From: Saccharopolyspora hirsuta
Lineage (GTDB): Bacteria; Actinomycetota; Actinomycetes; Mycobacteriales; Pseudonocardiaceae
NCBI RefSeq assembly: GCF_008630535.1
Contig: NZ_VWPH01000019.1
Span: 78,305 to 142,304, forward strand
Length of the DNA: 64,000 bases
Direction of reading: 5' to 3'
Shown here: positions 24,639 through 32,999 of the stretch, one piece after another
Layout of the letters: each line of letters begins with the position of its first letter
How positions within the stretch are numbered: the stretch's first letter is position 1
Translations under genes and position numbers: made by a program
The notes under the pieces: model-generated
Told to the model about the DNA's origin: nothing
What the model saw: only the letters and a program-made list of their open reading frames with translations
Databases searched by the model: none

Positions 24639-25373
24639 TCAGGCCGGGCGCTGGGCGCTGATCCAGAGCACCGGACCGGTCCGGCGGGTGTGCACCGTCC
24701 GCATCCCGGCGGCGTCCAGCTGCTCGGCGAGGTCGTCGGCGTCGAAGAAGGCCAGCCCGGTGCGGTCGCCGGAGAGCCGCGAGACCACGTGCAGCAGCCC
24801 GTCGTGCGGCGTCGGGACCATCACGGCCAGCCAGCCACTGGGGACCAGCGCGCGGCACGCCGCGGCCAGCACGTCCTCCGGCGCCGGGATCAGCTGCAGC
24901 GCGGCGAGGCTGGTGACCAGGTCGAAGGTGCCGTCCGGGAACGGCAGCTCGCGCGCGTCGGCGCGGATGAAGCCGACGTTGTCGGAGGTCTGGGTGCGCG
25001 CCGCGCGGGCCAGCATGGGGCCGGAGACGTCCAGGCCGACGGCGAGCCCGGCCGGGCCGACCTGGCGGCCCAGCACCGCGGTGAAGTTGCCCGGACCGCA
25101 GCCGATGTCGAGCACCCGGCCGCCGACCGGCGGGCGGGCCCGCGGGGGCAGCCGGTACCAGCCCGGGGCCACCCGGCGGGCGATCGACTGCGCGTGGTCG
25201 TAGAGGGTCGAGCCGAACCCGGTCTCCCAGAACGACTGGATCGGCCCGGACGGCGCCTCAGGCCGACCGCCGAGCAGGTCCAGGTAGCCGCGCTCGAGGT
25301 CCGGGTGTTCCGGCGCGGCCGTCAGCAGCGGCAGCACCCGGGTGAACACCGGGGGCGTCGGTCGCTCGGTCAT
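24639..25373 (-). CDS. Class I SAM-dependent methyltransferase
   Basis: 244 residues, ATG at 25373 with GGAGGAGG 5 bases upstream. The SAM-binding motif is VLDIGCGPGNFTAVLG, followed by GLDVSGPMLARAA, FIRADARELPFPDGTFDLVT and a post-motif CRALVPSGWLAVMVP. It belongs to the UbiE/type-11 group. The N-terminal 75 residues contain YLDLLGGRPEAP and FWETGFGSTLYD, possibly a substrate lid. Substrate unknown. It converges with merR (3 bp gap). Confidence 0.86.
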   Translation of the reverse strand: MTERPTPPVFTRVLPLLTAAPEHPDLERGYLDLLGGRPEAPSGPIQSFWETGFGSTLYDHAQSIARRVAPGWYRLPPRARPPVGGRVLDIGCGPGNFTAVLGRQVGPAGLAVGLDVSGPMLARAARTQTSDNVGFIRADARELPFPDGTFDLVTSLAALQLIPAPEDVLAAACRALVPSGWLAVMVPTPHDGLLHVVSRLSGDRTGLAFFDADDLAEQLDAAGMRTVHTRRTGPVLWISAQRPA

Positions 25374-25424
25374 GCGCACCTCCTCCCGGCCAACCCTAGG
25401 CAGCCGCCGACCCGGGTGCCAGGG

Positions 25425-26141
25425 TCAGCGGTGCTCCGGGTTGTCGAAGTGCGGGCGGCAGCCCGCGTCCCACTCGGTGCGCTGGTTGCCGTGCGCGGGC
25501 ACGCCACCGGCCCGGTCGAGCATCGCGGCGAGGTGCATCAGGTTGTAGGTCATGAACGTGGTGTTGCGGTTGGTGAAGTCGTTGTCCGGCCCGCCCGATC
25601 CGGGGTCCAAGTAGGACGGTCCCGGGCCGATCGAGCCGATCCAGCCCGCGTCGGCCTGCGGCGGGATGGTGAAGCCCAGGTGCTGCAGGCTGTAGAGCAG
25701 GTTCATCGCGCAGTGCTTGACGCCGTCCTCGTTGCCGGTGATCAGGCAGCCGCCGACCCGGCCGTAGTAGGCGTACTGGCCGGAGGAGTTGAGCAGCGAC
25801 GAGCAGCCGTAGAGCCGTTCCACCACGCGCTTGGTCACCGAGCTGTTGTCGCCCAGCCAGATCGGCCCGGCCAGCACCAGGATGTTGGCCGCCAGCACGC
25901 GCTCGTAGAGCTGCGGCCACTCGTCGGTCGCCCACCCGTGCTCGGTCATGTCCGGCCACACCCCGGTGGCGATGTCGTGGTCGATCGCCCGGATGTGGTC
26001 CACCTCGACACCGCTGCGCCGCATGATCCCGGCGCTGAGCTCGACGAGCCCCTCGGTGTTGCTGCGCTCGGGTGACCGCTTGAGCGTGCAGTTGATGAAC
26101 AGCGCGCGCAGGTTGTCGAACACCGGTTCGGTCAAAGTCAT
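25425..26141 (-). CDS. NADPH-dependent FMN reductase-like flavoprotein
   Basis: 238 residues, ATG at 26141 with a GAGGGGGG ribosome binding site. The flavodoxin-like fold starts with RALFINCTLKRSPERSNTEG (phosphate loop) and continues with NILVLAGPIWLGDNSSVTKR and GRVGGCLITGNEDG, as in NAD(P)H-dependent FMN reductases. It lies 51 bp after the Baeyer-Villiger monooxygenase gene on the same strand. A joint oxidation pathway is possible, although type I monooxygenases carry their own NADPH reduction. Confidence 0.83.
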   Translation of the reverse strand: MTLTEPVFDNLRALFINCTLKRSPERSNTEGLVELSAGIMRRSGVEVDHIRAIDHDIATGVWPDMTEHGWATDEWPQLYERVLAANILVLAGPIWLGDNSSVTKRVVERLYGCSSLLNSSGQYAYYGRVGGCLITGNEDGVKHCAMNLLYSLQHLGFTIPPQADAGWIGSIGPGPSYLDPGSGGPDNDFTNRNTTFMTYNLMHLAAMLDRAGGVPAHGNQRTEWDAGCRPHFDNPEHR

Positions 26142-26192
26142 CGCCCCCCTCGGTGGCGAGTGCAACACCGGGGGCGGGGCCGGGCAACCGGA

Positions 26193-27797
26193 TCAGCCGG
26201 TGGTCAGGCGGAATCCGCGGTAGCCGTCGGCGGCCACGCCGTCGCAGATCTCCCGGTAGGTGCCCACCCCGCCGATGTAGGGCATGAAGACCCGGGGCTT
26301 GCCCGGCACGTTGGCACCCGTGTACCACGACGCGGCGCGCGGGTAGAGCGTCGCGGCGGCCACCTCGTCGACGTGCTCACCCCACTCGCGCTGGGCCTCC
26401 GCGTCGGCTTCGCTGCGCCGGACGCCGTGCTCGCGCAGGTGCACCAGGTGCGCGCCGATCCACTCCACGTGCTGCTCGATGGACACGATCATGTTGCTGA
26501 GCACCGAGGGGCTGCCCGGTCCGGTGATGGTGAACAGGTTCGGGAAACCCACGCAGGCCAGGCCGAGGTAGGTCCGGGGCCCGGCGGCCCACTCGTCGGC
26601 GAGCCGCCGCCCGCCGGTGCCGCGGATGTCGATGCGGTTCAGCGGCCCGGTCATCGCGTCGTAGCCGGTGGCGAACACGATGGCGTCGAGCTCGAACTCC
26701 CGGTCGCCGGCGCGCAACCCGGCCGGGGTGATCGCCGCGATGGGGTGCTTGCGGAGGTCGACCAGCGACACGTTCGGCCGGTTGTAGGTGGCGTAGTAGT
26801 CGGTGTCCACGCAGATCCGCTTGGTGCCGATCGGGTGATCTCGGGGGCACAGCAGCTCGGCGGTCTCCGGATCCCGCACGGTGGCACGGATCTTCTCGCG
26901 CACGAACTCCGCGGACAGCTCGTTGGCGGCCAGGTCGCGCAGCGTGTCCGGGTAGGCCGCGCAGAACGTCGTCCCGCCGATGCGCCACCGCCGCTCCAGC
27001 TCGGCCCGCAGCTCCTCGCGGGGCACGTCCACGGCGTTCACCTCGAGCCGTTCGCAGAGAATCCCGCTCGGCGACATCCGCGCCTCGGCGCGCAGCCTCG
27101 CGTAGTCGGCCTTGACCCGGCGCTGCTCCTGGTCGCTGAGCGGGTGGTTGTGCGCGGGGACGCTGAACTGGGCGGCGCGCTGGAAGACGGTGAGGTGGTC
27201 GGCCTGCTCGGCGATGACCGGGATGGCCTGGATCCCGGAGGACCCGGTGCCGATGACGCCGACCCGCTTGCCGGTGAAGTCGACCTCCTCGTGCGGCCAG
27301 CGGCCGGTGTGGAAGGCCTCGCCCCGGAAGGTGTCGATGCCCGGGAAGTCGGGGGTGCTGGTGGCCGACAGGCAGCCGACGGCGGTGATCAGGAACCGTG
27401 CGGTCAGCTCGGCGTCGTCGGTGCGCACCGCCCAGCGGTCGTGCGCCTCGTCGTAGCTCGCCGCGCGCACCTCCGTCCGGAAGGAGATGTCGCGGCGCAG
27501 GTCGAAGCGCTCGGCGACGTGGCGGGCGTAGCGCAGCAGCTCCGGTTGCGACGGGTAGCGCTCGGTCCACCGCCACTCCTGCTGCAGCTCCTCGGAGAAC
27601 GAGTAGCAGTAGTAGAGGCTTTCGATGTCGCAGCGCGCGCCGGGATACCGGTTCCAGTACCAGGTGCCGCCGACGTCCCCGCCCCGCTCGAACGCGCGCA
27701 CCCGGAATCCCGCGTCGCGCAACGTCTTGAGCATGTACATCCCGGCGAACCCGGCGCCGATGACCACGGCGTCGTACTGCGGGCGGTCCTCGTCCAT
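26193..27797 (-). CDS. Type I Baeyer-Villiger (flavin-binding) monooxygenase
   Basis: 534 residues. The FAD Rossmann motif is VVIGAGFAGMYMLKTL, followed by GGDVGGTWYWNRYPGARCD. The Baeyer-Villiger fingerprint FxGxxxHxxxWP is exact (FRGEAFHTGRWP), and the NADPH site is GVIGTGSSGIQAIPVIA. Such enzymes insert oxygen next to a ketone to give an ester or lactone, as in cyclic ketone or steroid breakdown. Downstream lies an FMN reductase-like gene. The ribosome binding site GAGGAG is 9 bases from the ATG. No cognate esterase is in the window, so the substrate is open. Confidence 0.92.
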   Translation of the reverse strand: MDEDRPQYDAVVIGAGFAGMYMLKTLRDAGFRVRAFERGGDVGGTWYWNRYPGARCDIESLYYCYSFSEELQQEWRWTERYPSQPELLRYARHVAERFDLRRDISFRTEVRAASYDEAHDRWAVRTDDAELTARFLITAVGCLSATSTPDFPGIDTFRGEAFHTGRWPHEEVDFTGKRVGVIGTGSSGIQAIPVIAEQADHLTVFQRAAQFSVPAHNHPLSDQEQRRVKADYARLRAEARMSPSGILCERLEVNAVDVPREELRAELERRWRIGGTTFCAAYPDTLRDLAANELSAEFVREKIRATVRDPETAELLCPRDHPIGTKRICVDTDYYATYNRPNVSLVDLRKHPIAAITPAGLRAGDREFELDAIVFATGYDAMTGPLNRIDIRGTGGRRLADEWAAGPRTYLGLACVGFPNLFTITGPGSPSVLSNMIVSIEQHVEWIGAHLVHLREHGVRRSEADAEAQREWGEHVDEVAAATLYPRAASWYTGANVPGKPRVFMPYIGGVGTYREICDGVAADGYRGFRLTTG

Positions 27798-28201
27798 CCG
27801 GTCGCACTCCTCTGCCTCGGCGGTGCTCTCGCCGTGCTCGGCCCGGGTGAGGCGGTCGAACGCTCAGCCGAGCATGCACGGCGTGGCGAGGCATTCTCAA
27901 GCCCCCGACCGGCGGTGCCCCGAAGAACTCCCTTGCCCGGTCGGGCGGAACCGGGCAAGGTATCGGTCGCACGGAACGGGCGGGACGCGATCCCGGCCGG
28001 GTGCGGCCTGGCGGGACAACGGGGTCTTGCCAGGCGTCGGGGAACGGGTCGAGCGCCGCAGCGCCCGACCCAGCGAGCGGAAGGTTTCACGTGCGCCTAC
28101 ACCGGCTGCGCTCGACGAGGACATCGTGGCAGCAACCGAGCACGACCCGTCTCCTGCTGAGAGCAGCATGGATGGAGCTCTGCGCAGTGCTGCGCTGAAC
28201 T
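27798..28201. other. Gene-free 404 bp with a hairpin
   Basis: No convincing gene was found. CCTTGCCCGGT (27931-27941) and ACCGGGCAAGG (27950-27960) form a perfect 11-bp stem with an 8-base loop. Transcription on both sides runs leftward, so this could end the ABC transporter operon 240 bp after its stop, or belong to the monooxygenase leader or a small RNA. Confidence 0.5.
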
Positions 28202-29047
28202 TCAGGCGTCCTTGGTGACCATGCGGACCACGGTCGCGGACACCCCGATGACCAGGTAGCAGCCCGCGCGCAGCAAGCCGGTCGTCATCTCGTCCCAGCC
28301 GATCGGATCGCGCAGCACGCCCAGCACCGCCGACCAGTCGGTGGTGATCAGGACCGGCTGCAACCAGTCCAGCGCCTGGATGGTGCCCAGCACGCCGAAG
28401 GTGATCAGCGCGCCCATCGTGGCGACCACGACCACCAGCGGGTGCTCGGTCAGCGCGGAGAGCGCCAGCGCGATCGCACCGACGGCGGCCATCTGCACCG
28501 CCGACCAGGCGACCGCCAGCGCCACCCGGCCCAGCGCGGAACCGAACGGCACCGTCGAGCCCGACAAGGTCACCAGATCACCACCGCCGACGACGACCAG
28601 CCCGGTGAGCACCCCGCTGAGCGCCACGACGGACACGGCGAGCACGGCCATCACCAGCACGCCGAACGCCTTGACGCCGACCAGGCGCACCCGGCCGACC
28701 GGGGCCAGCAGCAGGCCGCGCAGCGTGCCGTGCGCCGATTCGCCCGCCAGGGCATCGGCGGCGACCATCGCCACGACCAGCGGCAGCAGCAGCGACTGGG
28801 CGAGCACCAGGGCCGCCACCGGCAGCACCAGCCCGTTGCCCGCCACCGCCGCCAGGACCGACGGCCCGCCCCGGCCACCACCGGGGCCGCTGGTGAGCGC
28901 GATCGCGGTGCCCAGCAGCACCGGCAGCGCGGCCAGCATCAGCAGGGCGAGCAGGTTGCGCGGGCGGCGCAGCACCCACCGCACCTCGGCCAGCAGCTGC
29001 CGGACCAGGGGAGCAGACGTCCGCACCGGCAGGTCGATCGCGGTCAC
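28202..29047 (-). CDS. ABC transporter permease (ABC-2 type)
   Basis: 281 residues, GTG start overlapping the ATPase stop by 4 bp. It has about six hydrophobic helices and the ABC-2 layout: a cytoplasmic N-terminus ending EVRWVLRRPRNLLALLML, then the segment AADALAGESAHGTLRGLLLA, which is the conserved ExAxGTLR coupling motif of drug and antibiotic exporters. It should form a homodimer with the ATPase at 29044. Confidence 0.87.
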   Translation of the reverse strand: MTAIDLPVRTSAPLVRQLLAEVRWVLRRPRNLLALLMLAALPVLLGTAIALTSGPGGGRGGPSVLAAVAGNGLVLPVAALVLAQSLLLPLVVAMVAADALAGESAHGTLRGLLLAPVGRVRLVGVKAFGVLVMAVLAVSVVALSGVLTGLVVVGGGDLVTLSGSTVPFGSALGRVALAVAWSAVQMAAVGAIALALSALTEHPLVVVVATMGALITFGVLGTIQALDWLQPVLITTDWSAVLGVLRDPIGWDEMTTGLLRAGCYLVIGVSATVVRMVTKDA

Positions 29048-30006
29048 AGGTCTTCCTCCGTCAGTCGCGCGAAGAGGTCCTCCAGCCCGGTCCGGGACCG
29101 GCGCGCCTCGCGCACCGGCACCCCGGCGTGCACGAGCAGCGCGATCACCTCGTCGGATTCCGCTCCGGACAGCTCCACCCGGATCAAGCCGCTCTCCTCG
29201 CGGGCCTGCAGCCCCTTGTCGCGCAGCGCGCGCACCGCGCCTTCGGTGTCCGAAGTGGACACCAGCAGGTGCGGCGCACCGGCTTCCAGCATGCCCGCCA
29301 GCTCGCCCTGCGCCACCAGCGAACCGCGGTGCAGGACCGCGACGTGGGTGCAGGTCGCCTCGATCTCGGACAGCAGGTGGGAGGAGACCAGCACCGTGGT
29401 GCCCGAGGCGTGCAGCTCGGCGATGATCCGGCGGATCTCCCGGGTGCCCGCCGGGTCCAGCCCGTTGGTCGGCTCGTCGAGCACCACCAGGTCGCGCGGC
29501 ACCAGCAGCGCCGCCGCCAGCCCGAGCCGCTGCTTCATGCCCAGCGAGTACCCCCGGTACCGGCGGCCCGCTGCGGCGCTCAACCCGACCCGCTCCAACG
29601 CCTGCTCGACGACCTCGCGGATCTCCGGACCGCGCAGGGCCGGTTCCATCGCCGCGCAGCGCAGCAGGTTCTCCCGGCCGGACAGGAACGGGTGGAACCC
29701 CGGTCCCTCGACCAGCGCGCCGACCCGGGGCAGCACGCGGCCCGCGTGCTCGGGCAGCTGGTGGCCGAGCAGCTCCACGGTCCCCGAGCTCGGCGCGGTG
29801 AGCCCGAGCAGCATCCGGATCGTGGTGGTCTTGCCCGACCCGTTGGGGCCGAGCACGCCGACCACGCCGCCCCGCGGCACGGCGAGGTCGACCCCGGCCA
29901 CCGCGACGGTCCGCCCGTAGGTCTTGCGGAGCCCGGTGGTGCGGGCGGCGAGGTCGCCGCCCGCGATCGCGGACGACGACCTCGCCGTGCCAACCGCGCT
30001 GGTCAT
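29044..30006 (-). CDS. ABC transporter ATP-binding protein
   Basis: 320 residues. Walker A is GPNGSGKTT, the signature is YSLGMKQRLGLA, Walker B is LVVLDEPTNGLDP and the switch is SSHLLSEIE. The about 90-residue C-terminal extension (HLLVSTSDTEGAVRALRDKG and on) is typical of CcmA/DrrA-like exporter ATPases. It is coupled to the LolA-like gene before it (ATGA) and to the permease after it (GTGA), so the three products act as one unit. Confidence 0.93.
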   Translation of the reverse strand: MTSAVGTARSSSAIAGGDLAARTTGLRKTYGRTVAVAGVDLAVPRGGVVGVLGPNGSGKTTTIRMLLGLTAPSSGTVELLGHQLPEHAGRVLPRVGALVEGPGFHPFLSGRENLLRCAAMEPALRGPEIREVVEQALERVGLSAAAGRRYRGYSLGMKQRLGLAAALLVPRDLVVLDEPTNGLDPAGTREIRRIIAELHASGTTVLVSSHLLSEIEATCTHVAVLHRGSLVAQGELAGMLEAGAPHLLVSTSDTEGAVRALRDKGLQAREESGLIRVELSGAESDEVIALLVHAGVPVREARRSRTGLEDLFARLTEEDL

Positions 30007-31040
30007 CGCACCTCGCCGAGCGCAGCGGTGAGCACCTGCTCGGGCACGGCGCCGACCGCGACCCGGCCGTCCTCGGTCAGCAGGGCGTTGCCCGCCGCGG
30101 TGCCGAGGACCCAGCCGCTGCCCCACGGGCCGCTGATCGGCTTGCCGGTCCGCTCCGCGACCTGGCGCAGCTCGGGGTTCGCCGGGAACTCGGCGACCAG
30201 CACCGAGTCCCAGCCGTCGCCGACGACCTGGTGCTCGGGAACCGCGTGCTCGCCGGGCTGCGGCGCGTGCTGGTCGGGCCGCGGTGCGCGCTGCTCGCCG
30301 TCCTCGACCTTCGCGCCCGCAGGGGGAGAGAACTGGAACAGGCCGGGGTCCGGCGCCGTCATGTCCACGCTGGTGAAGCCGATCTTCAGCGCCGGGTCGG
30401 CGGAGCCGTTGGTGAGCACCGAGAGCTCCAGCGGAACGCGCTTCTCGGCGTCGACCGCGACCCGCACCTGGCGCAGCAGCGTGCGCTCGGTCGGCTTCGG
30501 GGTCAGGACGAGTTCGTAGGCGTCGCGGCCCGCGACGCTGGCCGTGCCGTCCACCGAGACCTCGCTGGTCTTGCGGAGCTCGCCGATGATGCCGCGCGCG
30601 GCGGCGGCCGGGTCGGCGGGAGCGTCGTGCCCGGCGCGCTCCGGGTGTTCGGTGCGGGTCGCGGTCTGCTCGCCGGAGTCCCACTTCCAGGCGGTCCGGC
30701 CGTCGTCGACCACGGTCAGCTCGCCGCTGTGCGAGGGCACCGACACGCGGTGGCGGCCCTGGCCGTCGGCCCACACCTGGAACCGGCTGGTCCCGTCGGC
30801 GAGCAGCTGCGTGGCCTCGCCGCCGGGCAGGGCGGGCAGGCCGAGGGCGTTGTCCACCGACACCGTGCCGGTGAGCGCCGGTGGCTCGGCGCGCATCACC
30901 GACTCCACGAGCTGTTCCGGTGCCACCGGCGGCAGCGCCGGGGCCGCGCCGGCGCCGGCGGGCAGCGCCAGCGCGGTCAGGCCCAGCACCCCGGCCGCGG
31001 TTCCGGCGGTCGCGGCGAGCACCACATTTCTGCGCTTCAT
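30003..31040 (-). CDS. Exported LolA-like protein, partner of ABC transporter
   Basis: 345 residues, ATG with GGAGG 5 bases upstream. A Sec signal peptide (basic KRR, then LGLTALALPAGAGAAPA) has no lipobox cysteine, so the protein is likely secreted or membrane-anchored by its signal. The mature part resembles the LolA/LppX-RseB fold family: repeated beta-strand segments such as LTGTVSVDNALGLPALPG, VSVDGTASVAGRDAYELVL and VRVAVDAEKRVPLELSVL. Such folds bind lipids or lipoproteins. Coupling to an ABC-2 exporter suggests it receives or senses a hydrophobic cargo. Family assignment is moderate. Confidence 0.75.
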   Translation of the reverse strand: MKRRNVVLAATAGTAAGVLGLTALALPAGAGAAPALPPVAPEQLVESVMRAEPPALTGTVSVDNALGLPALPGGEATQLLADGTSRFQVWADGQGRHRVSVPSHSGELTVVDDGRTAWKWDSGEQTATRTEHPERAGHDAPADPAAAARGIIGELRKTSEVSVDGTASVAGRDAYELVLTPKPTERTLLRQVRVAVDAEKRVPLELSVLTNGSADPALKIGFTSVDMTAPDPGLFQFSPPAGAKVEDGEQRAPRPDQHAPQPGEHAVPEHQVVGDGWDSVLVAEFPANPELRQVAERTGKPISGPWGSGWVLGTAAGNALLTEDGRVAVGAVPEQVLTAALGEVR

Positions 31041-31147
31041 CGAGTCCTCCTGTCGAGTCCTGCGCCCAGCGTGACCGATGTGCGCTGAGATAACGCTGAG
31101 ACGCTGAGAGCGGCCTCAGCTGGTACCCCGGAACACCGCCTGAGATA

Positions 31148-31161
31148 GTCAAAGCATTTAC
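31148..31161. promoter_or_regulatory. MarR operator 1 (GTCAAAGCATTTAC)
   Basis: A near-perfect 14-bp palindrome of the form GTNAAWNNWTTNAC in the divergent region between the LolA-like/ABC operon and marR. The same pattern recurs before hmgA at 31735-31748. TTGACT on the minus strand (31152 to 31147) inside it could be the -35 box of the ABC operon. Confidence 0.7.
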
Positions 31162-31177
31162 TTTCTCGGGAGGTGCG

Positions 31178-31702
31178 ATGGCGGCGGACGAGCTGGACTT
31201 CTGGTCCTTCGTGGAGCTGGCCAACGACCGGTTGGCCGCGGAGCACGGGTTCCGGCACCAGCTGGCCACCGAGGTGCTGCTGGCCCTCAACCGGGCGTCC
31301 AACATCGTGACCTACGACCTGGAGGCGGCGGTGCACCGCCCGCGCGGCCGCTCCTGGTCGGGCTTCCGGCTGCTGTTCGTCACCTGGCTGGCCGGGCCGC
31401 TGGAGGCGAAGAAGGCCGCCGAGCTGACCGGGATGAGCCGAGCCGCGGTCTCGAACCTGACCAAGACCCTGGTGGCCGACGGGCTGCTGGACCGCGCGCC
31501 GGGCGAGCACGACGGCCGCTCGGTCCTGCTGTCGCTGACCGAGCGCGGGCAGCGGGAGATGGTCGAGGTGTTCCGGGCGCAGAACGAGCGCGAGCACGAG
31601 TGGACCAGCGTGCTCACCGAGGCCGAGCAGCGCATCCTGGTCATGCTGCTGAACAAGCTGATCACCAACCGCGACCAGTTCGACATCCGCGGTCGCAACT
31701 GA
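31178..31702 (+). CDS. MarR-family transcriptional regulator
   Basis: 174 residues, ATG with GGGAGG 4 bases upstream. The winged helix is clear: LEAKKAAELTGMSRAAVSNL, then TKTLVADGLLDRAPGEHDGR with the wing DGRSVLLSLTERG. MarR proteins often repress aromatic catabolism. It lies between an ABC operon and the homogentisate operon, and a shared 14-bp motif precedes marR and hmgA, so it probably represses both with homogentisate or a related aromatic acid as inducer (inference). Confidence 0.92.
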   Translation: MAADELDFWSFVELANDRLAAEHGFRHQLATEVLLALNRASNIVTYDLEAAVHRPRGRSWSGFRLLFVTWLAGPLEAKKAAELTGMSRAAVSNLTKTLVADGLLDRAPGEHDGRSVLLSLTERGQREMVEVFRAQNEREHEWTSVLTEAEQRILVMLLNKLITNRDQFDIRGRN

Positions 31703-31734
31703 CGGTGCCGAGGCTGTTGCGGTGCGTGGATGTG

Positions 31735-31748
31735 GTTAATACATTGAC
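31735..31748. promoter_or_regulatory. MarR operator 2 (GTTAATACATTGAC) before hmgA
   Basis: Same GTNAAWNNWTTNAC palindrome as operator 1, 52 bases before the hmgA start. It overlaps TAATAC (31737-31742), a plausible -10 box, so binding would block hmgA transcription. Confidence 0.72.
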
Positions 31749-31799
31749 CAGTCGCGCCGGGGAGCCGAAGCCCCAGGCCGCTGCGAGGAGGCGAGGTCG

Positions 31800-32999
31800 A
31801 TGGCGTACTACCGGCAGGTCGGCGAGGTTCCGCCGAAACGGCACACCCAGCACCGCAGGCCCGACGGAGGTCTGTACTACGAGGAGCTGATGGGGGAGGA
31901 GGGCTTCTCCAGCGACTCCTCGCTGCTCTACCACCGCAACCTCCCCTCGGCGCTGGTCGACTCCACCGTCTGGGAACTGCCGGACCTGGAGACCGAGCCC
32001 AACCACCCGCTGCGCCCGCGGCACCTGAAGCTGCACGACCTGTTCGGCGGGCAGGAGTGGAAGCGCCACGACGTGGTCACCGGTCGCAGGCTGGTCCTGG
32101 GCAACGCCGACGTGCGGATCTCCTACGTCGTCGCGGGCGAGACCTCCCCGCTGTACCGCAACGCGATCGGCGACGAGTGCGTCTACGTCGAATCCGGCGA
32201 GGGCGTGGTCGAGACCGTGTTCGGGGCGCTGCCGTTCCGGCAGGGCGATTACGTGCTCCTGCCGCGCTCGACCACGCACCGCTGGGTGCCGCGGGGCGCG
32301 GATCCGGTGCGCGCGTACTGCATCGAGGCCAACTCGCACATCACCCCACCGCGTCGCTACCTGTCGAAGTTCGGCCAGCTGCTGGAGCACTCGCCCTACT
32401 GCGAGCGCGACCTGCACGGTCCCGCCGAACCGCTGCTGGCCGAGGGCACCGACGTGGAGGTGCTGGTCAAGCACCGGGGCAGCCGCGGCATCGTGGGCAC
32501 CCGGTTCGTCTACCCGGAGCACCCGTTCGACGTGGTCGGCTGGGACGGCTGCCTGTACCCGCACACCTTCAACGTCGCCGACTTCGAACCGATCACCGGC
32601 CGGGTGCACCAGCCGCCGCCGGTGCACCAGGTCTTCGAGGGCCAGAACTTCGTGGTGTGCAACTTCGTGCCGCGCAAGGTGGACTACCACCCGCTGTCCA
32701 TCCCGGTGCCCTACTACCACTCCAACGTGGACTCCGACGAGGTGATGTTCTACTGCGGCGGGGACTACGAGGCGCGCAAGGGCTCCGGCATCGGCCAGGG
32801 CTCGATCTCGCTGCACCCCGGCGGGCACTCGCACGGCCCGCAGCCCGGCGCCTACGAGCGCAGCATCGGCGTGGAGTTCTTCGACGAGCTCGCGGTCATG
32901 GTCGACACCTTCCGCCCGCTGGAGCTGGGCGAGGGCGGCCGGGCCGCCGAGGACCCGGGCTACGCCTGGACCTGGGCGGGGCGGGGGCCGCGGGGGTGA
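31800..32999 (+). CDS. hmgA: Homogentisate 1,2-dioxygenase
   Basis: 399 residues of the HmgA cupin family. The C-terminal iron site is visible: PYYHSNVDSDEVMFYCGGDY supplies a histidine and the glutamate, and SLHPGGHSHGPQPGAYE the next histidine. The N-terminus (GLYYEELMGEEGF, SLLYHRNLPSALV) matches bacterial HmgA. It opens the ring of homogentisate, from tyrosine or phenylalanine, to maleylacetoacetate using Fe(II) and O2. The stop overlaps the next gene (GTGA). It is the first gene of a three-gene catabolic operon behind a MarR operator. Confidence 0.95.
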   Translation: MAYYRQVGEVPPKRHTQHRRPDGGLYYEELMGEEGFSSDSSLLYHRNLPSALVDSTVWELPDLETEPNHPLRPRHLKLHDLFGGQEWKRHDVVTGRRLVLGNADVRISYVVAGETSPLYRNAIGDECVYVESGEGVVETVFGALPFRQGDYVLLPRSTTHRWVPRGADPVRAYCIEANSHITPPRRYLSKFGQLLEHSPYCERDLHGPAEPLLAEGTDVEVLVKHRGSRGIVGTRFVYPEHPFDVVGWDGCLYPHTFNVADFEPITGRVHQPPPVHQVFEGQNFVVCNFVPRKVDYHPLSIPVPYYHSNVDSDEVMFYCGGDYEARKGSGIGQGSISLHPGGHSHGPQPGAYERSIGVEFFDELAVMVDTFRPLELGEGGRAAEDPGYAWTWAGRGPRG

